From the NCBI GenBank assembly GCA_028565715.1, contig JAOXYC010196020.1, positions 1 to 11,902 of the forward strand: DNA of 11,902 nucleotides, in the 5' to 3' direction. Position 1 is the first letter of the stretch, and each line of letters begins with the position of its first letter. The stretch comes from Phoronis pallida. Lineage: Eukaryota > Phoronida > Phoronidae. A model generated the notes under the pieces. The model saw nothing but the letters and a program-made list of their open reading frames with translations. It was not told the DNA's origin and did no database searches. A program made the position numbers and the translations under genes. This document shows, piece after piece, positions 9,801-11,902 of this stretch.

Positions 9801-11598
9801 TTTGATCCATGTCGTAATAATCTTGCAAAGAAATCTGTGACAAAAATGGTGGTGGCCCTTGTGCATTGTTAACTTCCTGTACGTCTGCTCCACCATCTTG
9901 TAGTCTTGTGTAGAGTGAACTCAAGTCATGTACAGACTGGGCAAGCTCCTGCAGACATTTATTCATCTAGAAAAGAAAATGTGTGTCGCAAAAACATGAG
10001 AGTCATTCTCTTTATGTAAGCATGAGAAGTACCTCATTGACTAAATGTCAGATAAAGGGTCCCCCAAATATTTGTTAAATTTCACATTTATGGCTCACTT
10101 GAACACCCGATACCCAACCTTGCATTGGGCATTAACCCAGCGACCTACATTATTCTCAAAGTCGGTATCCAAGCGCTGTCTAGAAATATGATCTGGTGAT
10201 CAAAAGAAGCCGAAAAATCATTTTGATTGCATCAGCCAATTTATTGGGGTCTCAGTTTATGAATTTTATGTGGGACTATGTTTCACATTAAAAAGATTTG
10301 CTCTCATATAGTACACAATTTAACCCTATTGTTGACATAGGTCAAACTCATTCAGGGTTGTCTGGCCAGCTATTTCAATTTCTGCTTAATTAAATTGTTT
10401 TGCAAAGTCATTGCCCAGCTGTTTAAACATTTTGCAATTTATTAAGGAACGTTGATAAGCACTGCATTGCATACAAAACCATTTATTTAACTTTAATTAT
10501 AAATTTTGATTGAGAATACAATATTAGAATTATATACACTGCCAGTGTATATTTTTCCATCTAAAAAATCTCAATAAAATTGCCATGAAATCAAAACTGA
10601 TCAAACCTGGGTATCATCTTTCTGACACTGTTGTAGGGCGGACTTGAAATCTTGCTGAGTGTGTCGCTCTATACTTTCTACATTCATTAACCTGTGGTTC
10701 AAACTGGTCTGGTGTAAACTGCAATGTGGGAACAAAAAGAAAAGAGAAGAAATCAACATATTTGTTGAGCAGACTCGTTATCTTGATGAGTGTGTTGCTC
10801 TAAACTCTCTACATTCGTCAACCTGTGTTTGAAACGTTTCTGGTAAAAGCTGCAATCAGTTTACTTAAAGGAACTCTCCTTCATTGTTTTTTAACCAGAG
10901 CATTAAGAGTTTAAATTTATGGCTTGAAATACTAATCTTGGTGTGTTCTATCATATTCAAATGAAAAATGGACACTTTTTGCCGATTTCAAGTAATTTGG
11001 CCGTTCAATCAAAACAATAACAAAACTAAATTGTAGGCACTCATTTAACGAGTTTTTAATCCAGGTAAGTATGGGCGGTGTACTTTTCACTGTTGACAGT
11101 TGAATCTTTACTTAGCCATTTGCGATTAAAAAACGGCATCTTAAGAGTCTTTTTTCAGCTGTTTTTAGTGTTTGAAAAGAGGTAGTTTTTGTTATTGTTA
11201 CCGGCGAAGGTGTGTCGCTTAAATATTGTTTAGTTATATTATTTTATGTTAAATTGTATTATTTTAATTTGTAATATGTTTTTTACGGAAATAAAAGTTT
11301 TTAATTCTAAATTGTTATTCTACACTCATCAACTCATGGTCCAAACAAATCTAGTGTATGCATGCTGCAATACGGTAGATATATCGAACAACAGAAATAC
11401 AAAAGGACTGGACATATTTGTTGTGCTGAGCTTAATTTTTTTTAGTTTCTTCACAATGATTCAAACTTGTCTAGTATACGCTGCAATACCATACAATCGC
11501 AGGACTGGCTATACCTTAGTTTATTATGTTGATGAACTAAGTGCTCTTTCTGCTTGTGTGCCAGCTTGATTTCATCTTTAATTCTCGATATCTCTTCT
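3683..11598 (-). CDS. HAUS3: HAUS augmin-like complex subunit 3, eleven exons, 5'-partial
   Basis: HAUS3 is a coiled-coil subunit of augmin, the eight-protein complex that recruits gamma-tubulin ring complex to spindle microtubules for branching nucleation; it pairs with HAUS1, HAUS4 and HAUS5. Exons on the - strand, in order, are 11598-11515, 10718-10607, 9966-9754, 8413-8271, 7834-7700, 7303-7120, 6674-6522, 5924-5828, 5077-4930, 4570-4393 and 3811-3683. Joined, they give 524 residues and TGA with every phase matching. The call rests on overall resemblance: the KSFTQKQFFQGISEI block (127-141), a long heptad-rich coiled coil, and the end ..DVDHKKKSLKADP..ERDLFTYFFNDPQQLRAVIDDV.. that matches the vertebrate HAUS3 C-terminus in layout. 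Human HAUS3 is about 603 residues, so roughly 80 N-terminal residues are outside. No frameshift or internal stop is seen. Several introns carry foldback transposons. Confidence 0.85.
3812..4392 (-). other. HAUS3 last intron, 581 bp
   Basis: AT-rich intron with GT..AG borders on the - strand. Nothing beyond short chance open frames is seen. Confidence 0.7.
4393..4570 (-). CDS. HAUS3: HAUS3 exon, residues 423-482
   Basis: 178 bp, acceptor TTTTCTGCAG, donor AAG|GTAAAA. It encodes ENNVDKCESLVYSGSSTTSG.. then the helix SLQDSMTQLDTLTKKLEHTI.. and ends DVDHKKK. The in-frame ATG at 4597-4599 lies in the intron and is not a start. Confidence 0.88.
4745..4862 (+). repeat. partial copy (one arm) of the intronic foldback repeat
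   Basis: The stretch aligns with the left arm of the element at 5169-5520: AAAATGCAA, TTTTGTGTACGAGTCC, CAACATAACTTACTTGCATC and a T/A-run block (GAGTAAAAAAATTTAAAA) follow in the same order, then TGATTTGAGTGCCTTGTATCC. The opposite arm is missing, so this is a truncated or decayed copy. It lies in the intron between the HAUS3 exons 5077-4930 and 4570-4393. Confidence 0.75.
4930..5077 (-). CDS. HAUS3: HAUS3 exon, residues 374-422
   Basis: 148 bp, acceptor TTCATTTCAG, donor TT|GTAAGT. It encodes QESDQDKQQLFITYKSILEG.. to ARLET and leaves TT of the split codon Leu423. Reading through the donor would meet TAA at once. Confidence 0.85.
5118..5168 (+). repeat. LINE/SINE-type 3' tail with short A-rich tandem repeat
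   Basis: TTCAAAGGCGCTATATAAAT is the kind of terminal sequence seen at the 3' end of many L2/CR1-like LINEs and their SINEs in animals. It is followed by an (AAAT)n-like tract from about 5149. The body of the element is not recognisable, so only the tail remains. The foldback element at 5169 starts directly after the tract. Confidence 0.5.
5169..5520. mobile_element. complete foldback (palindromic) MITE-like element
   Basis: The two halves are near reverse complements around a perfect 20-bp centre, ACCTACACTGCAGTGTAGGT at 5333-5352. The left arm runs TTGGTTGGTC-TAAATCCG-TCAAAATGCAA-TCAACTAGAAATTTTGTG; the right arm ends with the complement (TTTCTAGTTGATTTGCATTTTGACG..CCGGATTTGGACCAACA). No open frame of note exists, so it is non-autonomous. 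Target duplication is unclear (ATAA left, TCAA right, perhaps decayed TTAA). It lies in the HAUS3 intron between exons 5924-5828 and 5077-4930. Confidence 0.8.
5828..5924 (-). CDS. HAUS3: HAUS3 exon, residues 342-373
   Basis: 97 bp, acceptor CTTTTTCCAG, donor TTG|GTAAGT. It encodes KILVDPSYSPNRHKRETVDS.. to LHHII and contributes G of the split codon Ala374. The proline-rich start is likely a break between helices. Confidence 0.82.
5925..6521 (-). other. HAUS3 intron, 597 bp
   Basis: GT..AG intron; I see no repeat family or RNA in it apart from a short direct repeat GAAACCAGC at about 6350-6368. Confidence 0.65.
6522..6674 (-). CDS. HAUS3: HAUS3 exon, residues 291-341
   Basis: 153 bp, acceptor ATTTGCAG, donor ATG|GTATAT (a weak donor), phase 0 at both ends. 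It encodes VVDQLISQRARSEFLTMAYE.. to IKLMDEKM, a continuous helix. Confidence 0.85.
6675..7119 (-). other. HAUS3 intron, 445 bp
   Basis: AT-rich GT..AG intron. I see nothing further in it. Confidence 0.65.
7120..7303 (-). CDS. HAUS3: HAUS3 exon, residues 229-290
   Basis: 184 bp, acceptor TTCTTTTTTAG, donor AAG|GTTTGC. It encodes RQFQSLQTQLSPLQREVAQL.. followed by a less helical part (MEIPNLIGQSAASRLMPILR..) and ends SNQDK in phase 0. Confidence 0.85.
7304..7699 (-). other. HAUS3 intron, 396 bp
   Basis: AT-rich GT..AG intron. I see nothing further in it. Confidence 0.65.
7700..7834 (-). CDS. HAUS3: HAUS3 exon, residues 184-228
   Basis: 135 bp, acceptor TTTACGCAG, donor AAG|GTAGGA. The first base completes Val184 and the exon continues YPTSESKKVAAAVEHASLVS.. 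to VNKL, leaving AG of Ser229. Predicted coiled coil. Confidence 0.83.
7835..8270 (-). other. HAUS3 intron, 436 bp
   Basis: AT-rich GT..AG intron with A-runs. I see nothing further in it. Confidence 0.65.
8271..8413 (-). CDS. HAUS3: HAUS3 exon, residues 137-183
   Basis: 143 bp, acceptor TTTTTTTTTAG, donor GT|GTAAGT. It encodes GISEITGQWDGTKYEFLDVS.. and ends QELSRLQE plus two bases of the split codon Val184. The exon is free of stops only in this frame when phases are respected. Confidence 0.85.
8533..8668. mobile_element. 136-bp near-perfect inverted repeat, MITE-like
   Basis: Halves 8533-8600 and 8601-8668 are reverse complements without gaps, matching at about 58 of 68 positions. The core arms GGGCAGTGATACTAGCCC (8579-8596) and its complement (8605-8622) are perfect, around the centre AGGCCT. 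The ends read AGATTATTACC and, on the other strand, AGATTATGACC. The core is distinctly GC-rich against the AT-rich intron. The whole could fold into a single long hairpin. Family not recognised. Confidence 0.8.
8671..8876. mobile_element. 206-bp MITE-like element with perfect 26-bp terminal inverted repeats
   Basis: The left end 8671-8696 (TTATTACC..ATTTTGC) is the exact reverse complement of 8851-8876. Between them is a GC-rich core with CGCAGCGGGCAGCATACCG and CGGCACGTGACGGTAT. It encodes nothing and is too short for a transposase, so it is non-autonomous. It starts two bases after the neighbouring inverted repeat and shares the TTATTACC end with it. A target duplication is not certain (TAT left, GTAT right). 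Confidence 0.8.
9060..9745. mobile_element. outer foldback element, split by an insertion of its own family
   Basis: The left arm (about 9060-9241: AAATCAACTAGAAATG, CAAGTCCTTTGTTGAACACAA, ACTTACTTGCATTTGAG) and right arm (about 9604-9745: GTTCAACAAAGGACTC, AAATTTCTAGTTGATTTGCA) are reverse complements and match the element at 5169-5520. They are interrupted by 9246-9599. The right end lies within about a dozen bases of the donor of the HAUS3 exon 9966-9754. Confidence 0.75.
9246..9599. mobile_element. inner foldback element with TTAA target duplication
   Basis: The left end ATACTGTCTCCTCGTTGG and the right end (its complement, CCAACGAGGAGACAGTAT) are exact. Arms continue through AAATTCAAATCAACTAG to a centre near 9422 with ACCTTGTCAGGCGACAAGG. 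TTAA flanks both sides (9242-9245, 9600-9603). Removing the element and one TTAA restores a sequence (GCTCTTAAATAACCCCTT) that aligns with the right arms of its relatives (GCTCTCAAATGGACCCTT), which supports the insertion site. TTAA duplication is characteristic of piggyBac-type and a few other DNA transposons, but the end sequence alone does not prove the superfamily. Confidence 0.8.
9754..9966 (-). CDS. HAUS3: HAUS3 exon, residues 66-136
   Basis: 213 bp, acceptor TTTTCTAG, donor CCAG|GTAGTT, phase 0 at both ends. It begins with an internal Met (MNKCLQELAQSVHDLSSLYT..), which is not a gene start because the upstream exons join in frame. It ends KSFTQKQFFQ, which with the next exon (GISEI) forms a block conserved in HAUS3. 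Its donor sits about a dozen bases from the end of a foldback repeat. Confidence 0.88.
10085..10185 (-). repeat. possible tRNA-derived SINE relic
   Basis: Read on the - strand, AGCGCTTGGATACCGACTTT (10175-10156) followed by AATGTAGGTCGCTGGGTTAA (10150-10131) and TGCCC looks like the D-arm end, anticodon loop and T-arm of a tRNA. The box-B region GGGTTAATGCCC is degenerate against GGTTCGAATCC. The acceptor stem is not recognisable, so it is not a working tRNA. A further hairpin CCCAA..TTGGG lies at 10113-10129. Confidence 0.4.
10532..10552. repeat. 21-bp intronic palindrome
   Basis: ATATACACTG is followed by a single C and then its reverse complement CAGTGTATAT, in the HAUS3 intron 9967-10606. 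No role is evident. The rest of that intron, apart from the tRNA-like stretch, shows nothing. Confidence 0.6.
10607..10718 (-). CDS. HAUS3: HAUS3 exon, residues 28-65
   Basis: 112 bp, acceptor CACATTGCAG, donor CAG|GTTTGA. It encodes LHQTSLNHRLMNVESIERHT.. up to KDDTQ, a coiled-coil stretch; the other two frames contain stops. Tandem degenerate copies of this exon lie just upstream on the - strand (higher coordinates). Confidence 0.8.
10753..10849 (-). pseudogene. degenerate tandem copy of the HAUS3 exon at 10607-10718
   Basis: The + strand stretch 10769-10856 aligns with 10638-10725 at roughly 80% identity, acceptor included (GATTGCAG versus CATTGCAG). In the same phase it reads FYQKRFKHRLTNVESLEQHT.. 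for 31 codons to TGA at 10753-10755, keeping HRLxNVESxExHTxQD of the true exon. No matching donor is present at its 3' side, and the gap to the true exon is only about 35 bp, so it is probably a decayed duplicate. Joined to the upstream exon it would also restore Ser at the split codon (AG+C). Confidence 0.65.
11316..11374 (-). pseudogene. decayed fragment of the same HAUS3 exon (copy C)
   Basis: ATTCTACACTCATCAACTCA followed by TGGTCCAAACAAATCTAGTG and CTGCAAT matches the acceptor-proximal part of the exon (TTCTACATTCATTAACCTGT, GGTTCAAACTGGTCTGGTG, CTGCAAT), with small indels that break the frame. Confidence 0.45.
11411..11490 (-). pseudogene. decayed fragment of the same HAUS3 exon (copy D)
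   Basis: CATATTTGTTG at 11413-11423 and ATGATTCAAACTTGTCTAGT..CTGCAATACC at 11456-11490 match the copy at 10757-10856 in the same order, with the middle shortened. It lies just 25 bp before the donor-side edge of the exon 11598-11515. Decay makes the outer limits approximate. Confidence 0.4.
11515..11598 (-). CDS. HAUS3: HAUS3 exon, residues 1-27 of the visible part
   Basis: 84 bp, acceptor TTTTCAG, donor AG|GTATAG. Only the frame skipping the first base is open, giving EEISRIKDEIKLAHKQKEHL.., a charged coiled-coil segment. The last two bases (AG) join T of the next exon to make Ser28. Confidence 0.75.
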
Positions 11599-11902
11599 CT
11601 GAAAATAAAAAACAATAAAACGTGAAAACAACTAACTAGATGAAAGAATTAGTGCTCAAATTATGAGTTGTTGTATCAATGGCTTAACAAATTGGCTAAA
11701 CATTTGTCCTGTTGGTAAAATCGGTGTATAAAGGTTAGAGATCCATAACCTTTGAGTTTACGTCTGTTTAAGAAAACTAATTAGCGAGACGACTTTTGGC
11801 ATAAGAGTTTGACACCAATATGTTAAGTAATACAACTTAATCCATAAGTTTAGTTTATAATGAAAATGATTTGTATAAATTCTGCATCTCCCAAACTCAG
11901 AT
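11599..11902 (-). other. HAUS3 intron, partial, at the window edge
   Basis: AT-rich sequence beyond the acceptor of the exon 11598-11515. I see no exon in it; the N-terminal coding exons of HAUS3 must lie further right. Confidence 0.6.

Noticed and set aside
9964-9966. ATG as the HAUS3 start codon
   Set aside because: It directly follows an acceptor (TTTTCTAG), and two upstream exons join it in phase with matching coiled-coil sequence.
11246-11569. + strand open frame of 107 residues with internal repeat (MVQTNLVYA / MIQTCLVYA)
   Set aside because: It overlaps a well-supported HAUS3 exon on the other strand and its internal repeat is explained by the decayed exon copies. No start context or homology supports a gene.

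Overview
This is a eukaryotic genomic window from an AT-rich invertebrate genome. Genes are split into short exons (84-213 bp) by introns of about 0.1-1.3 kb with GT..AG borders. The repeats (palindromic MITE-like elements, a tRNA-like SINE relic, a LINE/SINE-type tail ending GCGCTATATAAAT) would suit a mollusc or another marine invertebrate, but the species cannot be fixed from this sequence.

Two protein genes lie tail to tail. On the + strand, 1..1513 is the 3' end of a MAST-family microtubule-associated Ser/Thr kinase gene: two exons (1..162 and 548..1513) encode the PDZ domain and a Ser/Pro-rich C-terminal tail, 375 residues to the stop. On the - strand, eleven exons between 11598 and 3683 join without a frame break into 524 residues recognised as HAUS3, the coiled-coil subunit of the augmin complex. 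About 80 N-terminal residues, judged from the usual ~600-residue length, lie beyond the right edge. All exon phases were checked by hand and agree. The two genes have no known operational link beyond both proteins acting on microtubules; their meeting here is best treated as coincidence.

Region by region: 1-1513 MAST coding exons; 1514-3682 the two facing 3' UTRs and the gap between them, with several AATAAA signals, two Pumilio-type motifs, a 28-bp-period direct repeat, and a small palindrome at 3322-3340 that carries AATAAA on both strands; 3683-11598 HAUS3 exons and introns; 11599-11902 intron sequence with no visible exon.

The introns of HAUS3 hold most of the unusual structure. One foldback (palindromic) repeat family occurs as a partial arm (4745-4862), a complete element (5169-5520), and an element at 9060-9745 into which a second full member (9246-9599) has inserted, flanked by TTAA on both sides. 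Next to it are two other inverted-repeat elements, 8533-8668 and 8671-8876, the latter with perfect 26-bp terminal repeats. Upstream of the second visible HAUS3 exon are at least one clear and two decayed tandem copies of that exon (10753-10849, about 11316-11374, about 11411-11490). I see no evidence of a wholly new gene system; the exon-copy series and the nested foldback family are the best leads.
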